64,000 bases of DNA from Accumulibacter appositus (GTDB lineage Bacteria; Pseudomonadota; Gammaproteobacteria; Burkholderiales; Rhodocyclaceae): assembly GCF_035440685.1 (NCBI RefSeq), contig NZ_DAORMW010000017.1; one strand, given 5' to 3'. Positions within the stretch are counted from its first letter, which is position 1, and the number at the start of each line of letters is the position of its first letter. Shown here piece by piece: positions 17,927 through 27,381 of the stretch. The translations under genes and the position numbers were made by a program. The notes below the pieces were generated by a model that did not search any database, had not been told where the DNA came from, and worked only from the letters and a program-made list of their open reading frames with translations.

Positions 17927-19917
17927 TGGTGGGCAATCGGAAGAGTGATGATGAAAATCGAGCCGCCGTCAGGGTTGGCTTCAACCCACAGGCGGCCGTG
18001 GTGGACTTCGATGATCGAGCGGCAGATGTTCAGGCCCATGCCCATGCCCTCGGCCTTGGTCGAGAACAGGGGGGTGAATAGCTTTTCTTCGACTTCAGGT
18101 GGAATGCCGGGACCACGATCGATGACTCGGATCTCCATTTGCTGTCTGTCAAGCTGGCTGAGCTTGACGGTCAGTCGGCGCAGCTCGGACGGCGTGTGGC
18201 GCATTGCCTCAATGCCGTTGCGCATCAGGTTGAGCAGCACCTGCTCGATCATTACCGGGTCGGCCAGGAGTTCCGGGCGCATGCCCTGGATCTCGCGGAC
18301 GATCCGCACGCCGCGTGCTTTGGCTGCACCGTCGATGAAGCCGACGCTGTCGTCGATTACTTCGGCGAGATCGCAGGGTACTCGCTTGGGTTCGCTCTTG
18401 CGCACGAAGTCGTGTACGCGCCGGATGATGTGGCCGGCGCGTTGGGCCTGAACCGCCAGTTTTTCGAGGGCCTCCTTGAGCTGTTCGGCGCTGAAGTTGC
18501 CTGACTCGAGCTTGTTCAGGCAGCCGGTGTTATAGCTGGTGATCGCTGCCAGGGGCTGATTCAGTTCATGTGCCAGCGTCGAAGCCATCTCGCCCATGGT
18601 CACCAGGCGTGCCGTGACCTGCAATTTCTCCTGCTGTTGCTGGGCGAGTTCCTCAGCGTGCTTGCGTGCGGTGACGTCGATGATGGATGCCATCCAGCCA
18701 GTCTGCTGGCCATCCGCATCAATCAGCGGGGCCTCGTAGACCAGCGCGTCGAAGCGGCTGCCATCCTTGCGCATCAGGCGGATTTCAAAACCCTCGTGCG
18801 GGGCCTTGCCCTCAAGAACGTCGTTGTGCAGTTGCAGCGTTCTTTCCATTTCCTCCGGGGCCCAGTAGGGCATTGGCGGCGCCAGGCCGATCAGTTCACC
18901 GGCGCTGAATCCGACCATCTGCAGGAAGGCCGGGTTGACGTAACTTACCCGCCCCTCCATGTCGCGCGCGCGCATGCCGACCATCAGCGAGTCTTCCATC
19001 GCCTTGCGGAAAGCGTATTCCGTGCGCAGCGCCTGTTCGGCGTAGAGGCGCCTCTGGATCAATCCGCGCACCGCCCACAGACTCCAGAAAACCGCGCCAG
19101 CCAGAATGATGATCAGCGCAGCAATCAGAGTCTGTGCGAGGTTGTCGGCGCCACGGTAGGCGGTAACCTGGAGCACCATGCCATAGCCCGGTGGGTCAAA
19201 GATGACCGGGTAACTGATTGTCGTTGGCGCGGCGTCGATTTTTGACTTGCTGGCCAGTACATTGCCATTGCCGTCGAGGATGCGGACCTGATACTTCTTG
19301 GCGAACCACCAGGGAACGTGTTGTTTGAGCAGGCCATCAAGCGAATAGACAGCGAGCAGCGTGCCGGCATACTTATCGCCGTCGAAGATCGGTACGTAGA
19401 CTTCGAACTGGGCTGCGTTTTCTGCCCGGTAGGCATCACTGTAGGTTGGTTTACCCAGCTGCGCGAGTTCGATGGCGCGGCTGAGGGGAGCCTCACGCGC
19501 ATCCTTGCCGCCGCGCCGCGGCAGGTTTCGCGTCGGCATTCCGTGCGCCGCGGTGGCGGTCCCGTCGAGCCAGAGCATCTGCTGGAGTTCCGGGTTGTTC
19601 TTGAGGAAATGCCTGGCGCGCAGCGTGAACAGCGTACCGTCATCCTTGGTCCGGGTGAGATCCAGTGCGAGTTGCCGCAGTTGTTCCGAGTTGCCCTCCA
19701 AGTGAAAGCGGACGCTCTGCTCGAGCCACAGCACGTCGGCAATCAGGGTCGAACGTTGCTCATCGATCTCGTTCTGGCGCAACAGCCAGAGCAGCGCGAT
19801 CAGCAGGATCAGAAGCAATCCGACGGCCAGCTTGAGGATCGAGAGATACCAGTGCGACCAGTTTTGGGCAAGCGGTCGTCGGCGCTCACTCTGGTAGGGG
19901 AGATAGGTGTCTTTCAT
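17923..19917 (-). CDS. dctS: DctS-like membrane sensor histidine kinase with PAS domain
   Basis: A 664-residue kinase. A first transmembrane helix (about residues 25-47) and a second (about 265-287) bracket a periplasmic sensor region of roughly 215 residues, as in DctS/DctB proteins with double Cache folds. A PAS domain follows (MEGRVSYVNPAFLQMVGFSAGEL). The kinase core has the H-box TLAHELNQPLAAI, the N-box LLNLMRNGIEAM, the G1 box VIDRGPGIP and the G2 box GMGMGLNICRSI. It should sense C4-dicarboxylates outside and phosphorylate the adjacent regulator. Its start lies 191 bases from the divergent dctP. Confidence 0.87.
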   Translation of the reverse strand: MKDTYLPYQSERRRPLAQNWSHWYLSILKLAVGLLLILLIALLWLLRQNEIDEQRSTLIADVLWLEQSVRFHLEGNSEQLRQLALDLTRTKDDGTLFTLRARHFLKNNPELQQMLWLDGTATAAHGMPTRNLPRRGGKDAREAPLSRAIELAQLGKPTYSDAYRAENAAQFEVYVPIFDGDKYAGTLLAVYSLDGLLKQHVPWWFAKKYQVRILDGNGNVLASKSKIDAAPTTISYPVIFDPPGYGMVLQVTAYRGADNLAQTLIAALIIILAGAVFWSLWAVRGLIQRRLYAEQALRTEYAFRKAMEDSLMVGMRARDMEGRVSYVNPAFLQMVGFSAGELIGLAPPMPYWAPEEMERTLQLHNDVLEGKAPHEGFEIRLMRKDGSRFDALVYEAPLIDADGQQTGWMASIIDVTARKHAEELAQQQQEKLQVTARLVTMGEMASTLAHELNQPLAAITSYNTGCLNKLESGNFSAEQLKEALEKLAVQAQRAGHIIRRVHDFVRKSEPKRVPCDLAEVIDDSVGFIDGAAKARGVRIVREIQGMRPELLADPVMIEQVLLNLMRNGIEAMRHTPSELRRLTVKLSQLDRQQMEIRVIDRGPGIPPEVEEKLFTPLFSTKAEGMGMGLNICRSIIEVHHGRLWVEANPDGGSIFIITLPIAHQ

Positions 19918-20072
19918 CGCGGGCCATCTTCTTCATTTGCTACCCAAGGCAGTGCAGGCGCTCACCGCGTGCGTTCGGCTGCGCGGCCTACGGACGCTTC
20001 GCATCACGGATTTCCACAATATTCGTCAGCGCCGATTCTTGTAGTATTCGCTCATCCAGAACAGTAATTGCT

Positions 20073-20086
20073 TGATTGCACAATCA
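20073..20086. promoter_or_regulatory. Inverted repeat in the dctS-dctP divergent region
   Basis: TGATTG-CA-CAATCA is a perfect 6-2-6 inverted repeat 22 bases upstream of the dctP start. It could be a regulator site or a 5'-leader hairpin just before the ribosome-binding site. The link to DctR is a guess. Confidence 0.3.
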
Positions 20087-20108
20087 GTTTTTGCACAGAG
20101 GAGCGTCT

Positions 20109-21122
20109 ATGACTACCCGCAGTCTGCTCTTGGCCCTGCTCGCCCTCGTGATTTCCACCATGTCGCTCTCGGCCCAGGCGGAAGACCCGATCGTCATCAA
20201 GTTCAGCCATGTCGTGGCCCCGGATACGCCCAAGGGCCTGGGCGCGGAGTTCTTTGCCAAGCGTGCCGCCGAGCGGACCAACGGCCGGGTGAAGGTCGAA
20301 GTCTATCCCAATTCGACACTATACAAAGACAAGGAGGAGCTTGAAGCGCTGCAACTCGGTGCGGTACAGATGGTTGCACCGTCGCTGGCCAAATTTAGCC
20401 TGCTGGGAGTCAGGGAGTTCGAGCTTTATGATCTGCCATACATCTTCGACAGCTATGCCGAACTGCACAAGGTGACGCAGGGGCCGATCGGCAAGAGTCT
20501 CTTCAGGAAGCTGGAGCCGAAAGGAATTGTCGGCTTGGCCTATTGGGACAATGGTTTCAAGTCGTTTTCAGCCAATGCACCGATCTTCGTGCCCGCGGAC
20601 CTGAAAGGCAAGAAGATGCGCATTCAGCCATCGAAGGTACTCGAAGCGCAAATGCTGGCACTCGACGCCATTCCGCGTGTGATGGCGTTTTCAGAGGTCT
20701 ATCAAGCGTTGAAGATCGGCGTTGTCGATGGCACGGAGAACCCGATTTCCAACCTCTACACACAGAAGATGTTCGAGGTTCAGTCACACCTGACGATGAC
20801 CGAGCACGGTTACCTGGGTTACGTGGTGATCGTTGACAAGAAGTTCTGGGAGGCTTTGCCGGCGGACGTTCGCGGCCAACTCGATCTGGCGATGAAGGAT
20901 GCGACTGACTACACCAACCAGATCGCCAAGCAACAGAACGATCAAGATCTCGAATCGGTGCGCCGGAGCGGCAAGACCCGTATCCATGTGCCGACGCCGG
21001 AGCAGCGCCGGGCGTTCAAGAAGGCGCTCATCCCGGTGCACCAGGAAATGGCGCCACGTATCGGCGAGGATCTCCTGCAGTCGGTGTACAGCGAAACCGG
21101 TTTCGATCCGGGGGCGCTCTAG
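20109..21122 (+). CDS. dctP: Orphan TRAP transporter substrate-binding protein (DctP family)
   Basis: The protein has 337 residues with a signal peptide (cleavage near AQA-E, residues 22-23). It shares the DctP hallmarks with the other copy: GKKMRIQPSKV, with the carboxylate-binding Arg, and FSEVYQALKIGVVDGTENP. GAGGAG precedes the ATG. No membrane subunits follow, so it must use the DctQM pair encoded 6-8 kb upstream or another one, or act as a ligand sensor for the divergent DctS kinase. Sensing through a DctP-type protein is known in some TRAP systems; here it is inference. Confidence 0.9.
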   Translation: MTTRSLLLALLALVISTMSLSAQAEDPIVIKFSHVVAPDTPKGLGAEFFAKRAAERTNGRVKVEVYPNSTLYKDKEELEALQLGAVQMVAPSLAKFSLLGVREFELYDLPYIFDSYAELHKVTQGPIGKSLFRKLEPKGIVGLAYWDNGFKSFSANAPIFVPADLKGKKMRIQPSKVLEAQMLALDAIPRVMAFSEVYQALKIGVVDGTENPISNLYTQKMFEVQSHLTMTEHGYLGYVVIVDKKFWEALPADVRGQLDLAMKDATDYTNQIAKQQNDQDLESVRRSGKTRIHVPTPEQRRAFKKALIPVHQEMAPRIGEDLLQSVYSETGFDPGAL

Positions 21123-21320
21123 AGCAAGCGTCGGAGCGACTCGGATCCTGGCTCGTCGGCACTCCTCAGCTGGCCGGCGCGCTATTGCCAACAGGCGCCG
21201 CAGATGTCGTCACGAGGGCGTTCAGGAGCGCGCCACGGTGATGACGGCGTGGCGCGGCCCGCTCCCCGTAGAGCTTGTTTTTCATGCTCCGGCAATTTCG
21301 GATTTGCACGCGGGTGGCGG

Positions 21321-21326
21321 TATAAT
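21321..21326 (+). promoter_or_regulatory. -10 element upstream of ndk
   Basis: A perfect TATAAT lies 71 bases upstream of the ndk start. The -35 position is poor (TCGGAT at 17 bp). Confidence 0.45.
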
Positions 21327-21397
21327 ACGAGGTTGTGTTTCTAGCGATATGATTTGCTGTTGTTTTTATTGACTGCTTTCCGTTTGGAGAATCATTC

Positions 21398-21826
21398 ATG
21401 GCCATCGAACGTACTCTTTCCATCATCAAGCCCGACGCTGTCGCCAAGAACGTCATCGGCAAGATTTACTCCCGCTTTGAAACCAACGGCTTGAAGGTGA
21501 TCGCCGCTAAGTTGGCTTGGCTGTCGCCGCAGGAAGCGGGCGCCTTCTACGCGGTGCACCAGGAGCGTCCATTCTTCAAGGATCTGGTCTCGTTCATGAT
21601 CTCCGGGCCGGTGATGATCCAGGTGCTCGAGGGCGAGAGTGCCATTGCCAAGAACCGTGAGCTGATGGGCGCGACCGACCCCAAGAAGGCGGAGCCGGGA
21701 ACGATCCGCGCGGATTTCGCCGAATCGATTGACGCCAATGCGGTGCATGGTTCCGATGGCGAAGAGACGGCGAAGACTGAAATCGCCTTCTTCTTCCCGG
21801 CCATGTCCGTCTATTCGGGCCGCTAG
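21398..21826 (+). CDS. ndk: Nucleoside diphosphate kinase
   Basis: A 142-residue cytoplasmic enzyme that transfers the gamma-phosphate of ATP to other nucleoside diphosphates through a phospho-histidine. The catalytic His117 lies in NAVHGSD, and the N-terminal RTLSIIKPDAVAKN is the family signature. TTTGGAGAA precedes the ATG. It opens the conserved ndk-rlmN-pilF-rodZ-ispG-hisS-yfgM-bamB-der cluster. Confidence 0.97.
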   Translation: MAIERTLSIIKPDAVAKNVIGKIYSRFETNGLKVIAAKLAWLSPQEAGAFYAVHQERPFFKDLVSFMISGPVMIQVLEGESAIAKNRELMGATDPKKAEPGTIRADFAESIDANAVHGSDGEETAKTEIAFFFPAMSVYSGR

Positions 21827-21848
21827 GCTGCTGGCTTCTGCTCGTCCG

Positions 21849-22964
21849 ATGGTCAACCTGCTCGATCTCGATGCCGCCAGGCTGGCCGCGTTTTTCGCCA
21901 GCCAAGGCGAGAAGCCATTTCGCGCGAGGCAGGTGTTGCGCTGGATGCATCGTTTCGGGCAGGCTGATTTTGACGCCATGACCGACATTGCGCGAAGCCT
22001 GCGCGAGAAGCTCAAGGAGCTGGCCGTGGTAGGGCCGCCGACAGTCGTGTCCGACCGCCTTTCCGGCGACGGCACGCGCAAGTTTCTGTTCGATGTCGGC
22101 GGCGGTAACGCCGTCGAGGCGGTGTTCATTCCCGAGGACGACCGCGGCACGCTGTGTATCTCGACCCAGGCTGGCTGCGCGCTCGATTGCTCCTTCTGTT
22201 CTACCGGCAAGCAGGGTTTCAATCGCAACCTGACGGTGGCCGAGATCATCGGGCAGTTGTGGCAGGCACGGCATGCGCTTGGTGCCTACCAGCCGGCGGC
22301 AAACTCCGCCGAGCGGGCGGTCAGTAATGTCGTATTGATGGGCATGGGTGAGCCGCTGGCCAATCTTGACAATACGGTGCTGGCCTTGCGTCTGATGCTT
22401 GACGACAATGCTTATGGCTTGTCACGGCGTCGGGTCACGGTTTCCACCTCGGGTCTGGTTCCGGCGATGGACCGTTTGCGTGACGAATGCCCGGTGGCCT
22501 TGGCGGTTTCCCTGCACGCGCCGAATGATCGCTTGCGCGATGAGTTGGTGCCAATTAACCGCAAATACCCTTTGCGTGAGCTGATGCCGGCCTGTCTACG
22601 CTACCTGGAAAAAGCGCCGCGTGATTTTGTGACTTTCGAGTATGTGATGCTGGACACCGTCAACGATTCCGAAGCGCACGCCCGCGAGCTGCTGGCGCTG
22701 ACCGAGGATGTCCCCTGCAAGTTCAACCTGATTCCCTTCAACCCCTTTCCGGGCTCGCCGTATCGCCGCTCGCCAGCGCCGCGGATTCGGCGTTTCGCCG
22801 AGCTTCTGATGGCTGCCGGAGTGGTGACCACGACCCGCAAGACGCGCGGTGATGATATTGATGCCGCCTGCGGTCAGCTCGCCGGACAGGTTCTCGACCG
22901 CACGCAGCGTACGACCCGGCGAAGCTTTGTGCTGCACCAGAACGGTCATGAGGTTTGCGGATGA
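21849..22964 (+). CDS. rlmN: Dual-specificity 23S rRNA/tRNA adenine C2-methyltransferase
   Basis: A 371-residue radical-SAM enzyme that methylates A2503 of 23S rRNA and A37 of some tRNAs. The radical-SAM cluster cysteines are C110, C114 and C117 (CALDCSFC). The second catalytic cysteine is in DIDAACGQL near the C-terminus. GMGEPLANLDN is another family block. The ATG 22 bases after ndk gives the usual N-terminus; the upstream extension overlaps ndk. The stop overlaps the next start (ATGA). Confidence 0.96.
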   Translation: MVNLLDLDAARLAAFFASQGEKPFRARQVLRWMHRFGQADFDAMTDIARSLREKLKELAVVGPPTVVSDRLSGDGTRKFLFDVGGGNAVEAVFIPEDDRGTLCISTQAGCALDCSFCSTGKQGFNRNLTVAEIIGQLWQARHALGAYQPAANSAERAVSNVVLMGMGEPLANLDNTVLALRLMLDDNAYGLSRRRVTVSTSGLVPAMDRLRDECPVALAVSLHAPNDRLRDELVPINRKYPLRELMPACLRYLEKAPRDFVTFEYVMLDTVNDSEAHARELLALTEDVPCKFNLIPFNPFPGSPYRRSPAPRIRRFAELLMAAGVVTTTRKTRGDDIDAACGQLAGQVLDRTQRTTRRSFVLHQNGHEVCG

Positions 22965-23773
22965 GGCGAGCTGTCCTCGGGATCATTGCCTTGCTGAGCG
23001 TCAGTGCCTGCTCGTCGGGACTCTTCTCGTCGTCGCCGAGCTCGCCGCAAAAAATACCAGCCGAGGAAGAGCCAGACTCGCGACGGCCGACGCCACCGCG
23101 CGACAATCGCACGCGTGCCAAGCTGCATACCGAATTGGGCTCGCTCTATTTGCAAAGCCAGAACCTCTCGGTGGCTCTGGAAGAGCTGACCATGGCCATC
23201 GTCATTGATCCGGACTACGCGCCAGCCTATGGGGCACGTGGTCTGGTGCTCTTCCATATCCGAGAGCCGGCACTCGCTGACCGGGACTTTCAACAGGCCC
23301 TGAATCTGGACCCGAATGATCCCGAGCTCAACAATAACTACGGCTGGTTTCTCTGTCAGGTGGGCAGAGAGAAGGAAGCCATCCCGCACTTGCAGCGGGC
23401 CATGAAGAACGCCTTGTACGAAACCCCGGAGCGGGCGTATCTGAACGCGGGCGCTTGTTACGTGAAGCTCGGCGATCTGGATGCGGCCGAGGGTTTTGTT
23501 GAGCACAGCCTGCTTATCCGGCCGAACAATCCGCAGGCGCTGCTGCAGCGTGCGGAGATCAATTACCGCCGCGGCCAGTTAGAGCTTGCCAGTCAGCAAC
23601 TTTCGGATCTGCTGCGCAAGACCGAGCCAAATGCTGAGGCGCTCTGGTTGGTCGTGCGGGTGGAGCGGAAGCTGGGCGATCGCCTAGCTGAAGCTCGCTA
23701 TAGCGCCCAGTTGAAGCGAAAATTCCCGCTTTCACCCGAGGCTCAAGAACTGCTGAAAGGCAACTTCGAATGA
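22961..23773 (+). CDS. pilF: Type IV pilus biogenesis lipoprotein with TPR repeats
   Basis: The product has 270 residues. A lipoprotein signal ends at Cys17 (SVSAC) and is followed by a low-complexity Ser/Pro linker. TPR repeats start near residue 50 (TELGSLYLQSQNLSVALEEL; YAPAYGARGLVLFHI; NNNYGWFLCQVGREKEAI). PilF/PilW is the outer-membrane pilotin needed for PilQ secretin assembly. The ATG overlaps the rlmN stop by four bases; its own stop overlaps rodZ likewise. Confidence 0.93.
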   Translation: MRRAVLGIIALLSVSACSSGLFSSSPSSPQKIPAEEEPDSRRPTPPRDNRTRAKLHTELGSLYLQSQNLSVALEELTMAIVIDPDYAPAYGARGLVLFHIREPALADRDFQQALNLDPNDPELNNNYGWFLCQVGREKEAIPHLQRAMKNALYETPERAYLNAGACYVKLGDLDAAEGFVEHSLLIRPNNPQALLQRAEINYRRGQLELASQQLSDLLRKTEPNAEALWLVVRVERKLGDRLAEARYSAQLKRKFPLSPEAQELLKGNFE

Positions 23774-24813
23774 GTGAACAATCTGTGTTTTCAAATAATA
23801 GCGAGCCGAGTTTGCACGGCGGCAATACCTCGATAGAGGGCCTGCCCGATGCCCGAGGCGTCGGGCAACAGCTACGGTCTGCGCGCGAAGCCAAGAACCT
23901 TACCTTGGCCGAGGCGGCACAGTCGTTGAAGCTCGCGCCCAGGCAGGTGGCGGCAATCGAGAGCGAGGACTGGGGAGCGTTGCCCGGTAATACGATGATT
24001 CGCGGCTTCGTTCGCAACTACGCTCGGGTGCTCAATCTGGACGCTGATGCCCTGATGCGCGGGCTTGATGCGACACGCATGCAGCGGACCCTTCAGCTCG
24101 AGGCTTCAGCCGGGACCAGCTCGCATCTTCCACAGGCTGGCGATCAGGCTGAAAGGCGCGACTACCTGGCCGTGGTGGGTGGTCTGGTGCTGCTCGTGCT
24201 GGCACTGCTGGCTTATTTTTATGTTCCGCAGGACTTCTGGGCGGAGCAATTAGCGGCGCTGACCGATAGTGAGACCTCGCAGACTGCTGGTGAGACACCG
24301 GCAAATGTGAGCCAGCCTGTCGAGACCGCAGCTGCTCCGCTGACGGTGCTTGGCACCGTCACTCCGGCGTCGAGTGCTGCAGAAAAGCTGGGCGCAGCCG
24401 GCGTGCCGAGCGCGACCATGGGGTCTGGCGGGCAGTCCCCGGTCGTATCCGAGCCGATGGCCAAGGCCGACGCCAAATCGGGCACCAAACCGGATGCCAG
24501 GGCCGAGACCACAGCAGCCGCCAAGGCGGAGTCGGCCGCGGACGTCAAGCCGGAAGTCACGCCGGAAAGTGCGCCAGCTGACGTCCTCAAGCTCAGTTTC
24601 ACCCAGGCGGCGTGGATAGAGGTGCGCGACGCACGCGGCGAGGTCATCGCGTTCGGCGTCAAGCCTGCCGGTAGTCAGCAGGAACTCAAGGGGCAACCAC
24701 CGTTTTCGCTGGTGCTTGGCAACGCCAAGTACGTGGCGGTGGAGTACCAAGGAAAGCCCGTAGATCTGGGGCCGCATACCAGCAAAGGCGTTGCGCGGCT
24801 GTCGATCAAATGA
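23770..24813 (+). CDS. rodZ: RodZ-like helix-turn-helix cytoskeletal protein
   Basis: The protein has 347 residues. An N-terminal Xre-type HTH (RQVAAIESEDWGALPGNTMIRGFVRNYA, split by normal loops, about residues 35-100) is followed by one transmembrane helix (about 137-155: VVGGLVLLVLALLAYFYV). After an Ala/Lys/Asp-rich periplasmic linker comes a C-terminal DUF4115 domain (SFTQAAWIEVRDARGEVI). RodZ links MreB to the membrane for cell-shape control. Its place between pilF and ispG is conserved. Confidence 0.92.
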   Translation: MSEQSVFSNNSEPSLHGGNTSIEGLPDARGVGQQLRSAREAKNLTLAEAAQSLKLAPRQVAAIESEDWGALPGNTMIRGFVRNYARVLNLDADALMRGLDATRMQRTLQLEASAGTSSHLPQAGDQAERRDYLAVVGGLVLLVLALLAYFYVPQDFWAEQLAALTDSETSQTAGETPANVSQPVETAAAPLTVLGTVTPASSAAEKLGAAGVPSATMGSGGQSPVVSEPMAKADAKSGTKPDARAETTAAAKAESAADVKPEVTPESAPADVLKLSFTQAAWIEVRDARGEVIAFGVKPAGSQQELKGQPPFSLVLGNAKYVAVEYQGKPVDLGPHTSKGVARLSIK

Positions 24814-24841
24814 GGAGCTGGCAAGTAGTGGACGACGCGCC

Positions 24842-26086
24842 ATGAGCAATGCACTGCCCGGCACAGCGCGGCGGCGGACCCGTGCTGTCCGCGTTGGCCA
24901 GGTCACCATCGGCGGCGACGCGCCGGTGGTCGTCCAGTCGATGACCAACACCGACACCGTAGACGTCGTGCGCACGGCGATCCAGTGCGCCGAACTGGCG
25001 GGTGCCGGTTCGGAGCTGGTGCGCATTACCGTCAATACGCCCGAGGCTGCGGCGGCGGTGCCGGCGATTCACGCGCAGCTCGAGCGGATGGGCGTCAATG
25101 TGCCGCTGATCGGCGACTTTCACTATAACGGTCACCGCTTGCTCGCCGAGCAGCCGGACTGCGCTCGGCTGCTGGCCAAATATCGGATCAACCCGGGCAA
25201 TGTCGGTCACGGCAGAAAACGCGACGAACAGTTCGCGCAGATGATCGAGATGGCCTGCCGTTACGACAAGCCGGTGCGTATCGGTGTGAACTGGGGCAGT
25301 CTCGATCAGGATCTGCTGGCCCGGATCATGGACCAGAATGCTCGCCGCGCCGAGCCGCACGACGCCATCGAGGTGATGCGGGAGGCCATGGTCGCCTCGG
25401 CGCTGGAATCGGCCGCCCGAGCTGAAGAAATCGGTCTGCCGGGTGAGCGCATCATCCTCTCGTGCAAGGTGTCCGGCGTGCAGGACCTGATCGCCATTTA
25501 TCGCGAGCTGTCGCGGCGCTGCGACTACCCCTTGCATCTTGGCCTGACCGAGGCGGGCATGGGTTCCAAAGGCATCGTCGCTTCTACCGCGGCGATGGCG
25601 GTGCTGCTGCAGGAAGGCATTGGCGATACCATCCGCGTTTCGCTGACGCCGGAGCCGGGCGGCAAGCGCACGCAGGAAGTGATTGTCGCCCAGGAAATGC
25701 TGCAGACCATGGGTTTGCGGGCCTTCTCACCGATGGTCGTCGCCTGTCCCGGCTGCGGCCGTACGACCAGCACTTTCTTCCAGGAACTGGCGCAGTCGAT
25801 TCAGGAGCACGTTCGCCAGCGCATGCCGCTCTGGCGTAGCGAGTATGACGGCGTCGAGAACATGACCTTGGCGGTCATGGGCTGCGTGGTCAACGGGCCG
25901 GGCGAGAGCAAGCATGCGAACATCGGCATCAGCCTGCCCGGTACTGGCGAGACGCCAGCAGCGCCGGTATTCGAGGACGGTGCCAAGACGGTTACCCTGC
26001 GCGGTGAGCATATTGCCGCAGAATTCACCGCCATTGTCGATGCTTACGTGGCACGCAGCTATCAAAGGAAATGTGCCGCCAAATGA
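24842..26086 (+). CDS. ispG: 4-hydroxy-3-methylbut-2-enyl-diphosphate synthase
   Basis: A 414-residue iron-sulfur enzyme of the MEP isoprenoid pathway that reduces methylerythritol cyclodiphosphate. The [4Fe-4S] ligands are in VACPGCGRTT and VMGCVVNGPGE. The front part holds VGQVTIGGDAPVVVQSMTNT and LIGDFHYNGH. The start MSNALPG is preferred; the open frame upstream overlaps the end of rodZ. The length fits the beta/gamma form with an inserted region. The stop overlaps hisS. Confidence 0.96.
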   Translation: MSNALPGTARRRTRAVRVGQVTIGGDAPVVVQSMTNTDTVDVVRTAIQCAELAGAGSELVRITVNTPEAAAAVPAIHAQLERMGVNVPLIGDFHYNGHRLLAEQPDCARLLAKYRINPGNVGHGRKRDEQFAQMIEMACRYDKPVRIGVNWGSLDQDLLARIMDQNARRAEPHDAIEVMREAMVASALESAARAEEIGLPGERIILSCKVSGVQDLIAIYRELSRRCDYPLHLGLTEAGMGSKGIVASTAAMAVLLQEGIGDTIRVSLTPEPGGKRTQEVIVAQEMLQTMGLRAFSPMVVACPGCGRTTSTFFQELAQSIQEHVRQRMPLWRSEYDGVENMTLAVMGCVVNGPGESKHANIGISLPGTGETPAAPVFEDGAKTVTLRGEHIAAEFTAIVDAYVARSYQRKCAAK

Positions 26087-27381
26087 TCAGTCAGAAGATT
26101 CAGTCCGTGCGCGGCATGAACGACATCCTGCCGGACGAGGCCGAATTCTGGGACCTGTTCGACGAGACCATTCGTTCGTGGCTGAAGAGCTATGCCTACC
26201 GACCGCTGCGCCTGCCGATCGTCGAGCCGACGCCGCTCTTTAAGCGCGCCATCGGCGAGGTCACCGACATCGTCGAGAAGGAGATGTATTCGTTTGTCGA
26301 TAGCCTCAATGGCGAACCGCTGACGCTGCGTCCGGAGGGAACCGCCGGCTGCGTGCGCGCCGTCATTCAGCACAATCTGATTGCCCAGCAGCCGCAGCGG
26401 CTCTACTACATGGGCCAGATGTTTCGTCATGAAAGACCACAGAAAGGCCGCTACCGCCAGTTCCATCAGGTCGGCGTCGAAGCGCTGGGCTTCCCGGGGC
26501 CGGACATCGATGCCGAACATATCCTGATGGGCGCCCGCCTGTGGGACGACCTCGGGCTCGACGGCATCAGCCTGCAACTCAATACCCTGGGACAGGCAGC
26601 GGAACGGGCCAGCCACCGTGCCGAACTGATCGTCTACCTGGAGCAGCACAGCGATCTGCTCGACGACGACGCGAGGAGGCGTTTGCACAGCAACCCCTTG
26701 CGCATCCTCGACAGCAAGAATCCGGCATTACAGGAACTGATACTCGCTGCGCCGAAACTGATTGATCATCTCGGTAGCGAGTCGATGGCTCATTTTGAAG
26801 GCGTGCAGCAGGTATTGCGCGATGCCGGACAGCCCTTCGAGATCAACCCGCGTCTGGTGCGCGGCCTCGACTACTACAATCTGACCGTTTTCGAATGGGT
26901 GACCGATCGCCTGGGCGCGCAGGGAACGGTTTGCGCCGGCGGTCGATACGATGGCCTGGTGCAGCAGCTGGGCGGCAGGCCGGCGCCGGCTTGCGGTTTC
27001 GCGATGGGCGTCGAGCGGCTGATCTCGCTGATTCGCGAGGCGGGAGGAGACACCAAGGCGGCGGCAGTCGATGTCTATCTCGTGCACCAGGGTACAGCGG
27101 CCTCGCGTCTGGCTGCGCGGGTCGCCGAGGGCCTGCGTGACCGAGCGATCGACGTACTCTTCCATTGCGGCGGCGGCAGTTTCAAGTCGCAGATGAAGAA
27201 GGCCGACGCCTCGGGAGCCAGCTTTGCGGTGATCATCGGCGATGACGAAGCCGGCGCTGGCGAAGTGACGCTCAAGCCGCTACGCGCGACCGGAGAACAG
27301 CCGAACCAACAGAAGCGGGTCAGCATTGATGCTGTCGCCGACGAAATCATGAGCTCTATTTTGGATTGGGATGAATCGTAA
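26083..27381 (+). CDS. hisS: Histidine-tRNA ligase
   Basis: A 432-residue class II aminoacyl-tRNA synthetase. It begins MISQKIQSVRGMNDILP, the classic HisRS opening. LTLRPEGTAGCVRA and MFRHERPQKGRYRQFHQ carry motif 2, and histidine-binding blocks include LVRGLDYYNLTVFEW and CAGGRYDGL. The C-terminal anticodon-binding domain ends the protein. The ATG at 26083 overlaps the ispG stop; an ATG 12 bases earlier has no spacing for its ribosome-binding site. Confidence 0.97.
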   Translation: MISQKIQSVRGMNDILPDEAEFWDLFDETIRSWLKSYAYRPLRLPIVEPTPLFKRAIGEVTDIVEKEMYSFVDSLNGEPLTLRPEGTAGCVRAVIQHNLIAQQPQRLYYMGQMFRHERPQKGRYRQFHQVGVEALGFPGPDIDAEHILMGARLWDDLGLDGISLQLNTLGQAAERASHRAELIVYLEQHSDLLDDDARRRLHSNPLRILDSKNPALQELILAAPKLIDHLGSESMAHFEGVQQVLRDAGQPFEINPRLVRGLDYYNLTVFEWVTDRLGAQGTVCAGGRYDGLVQQLGGRPAPACGFAMGVERLISLIREAGGDTKAAAVDVYLVHQGTAASRLAARVAEGLRDRAIDVLFHCGGGSFKSQMKKADASGASFAVIIGDDEAGAGEVTLKPLRATGEQPNQQKRVSIDAVADEIMSSILDWDES

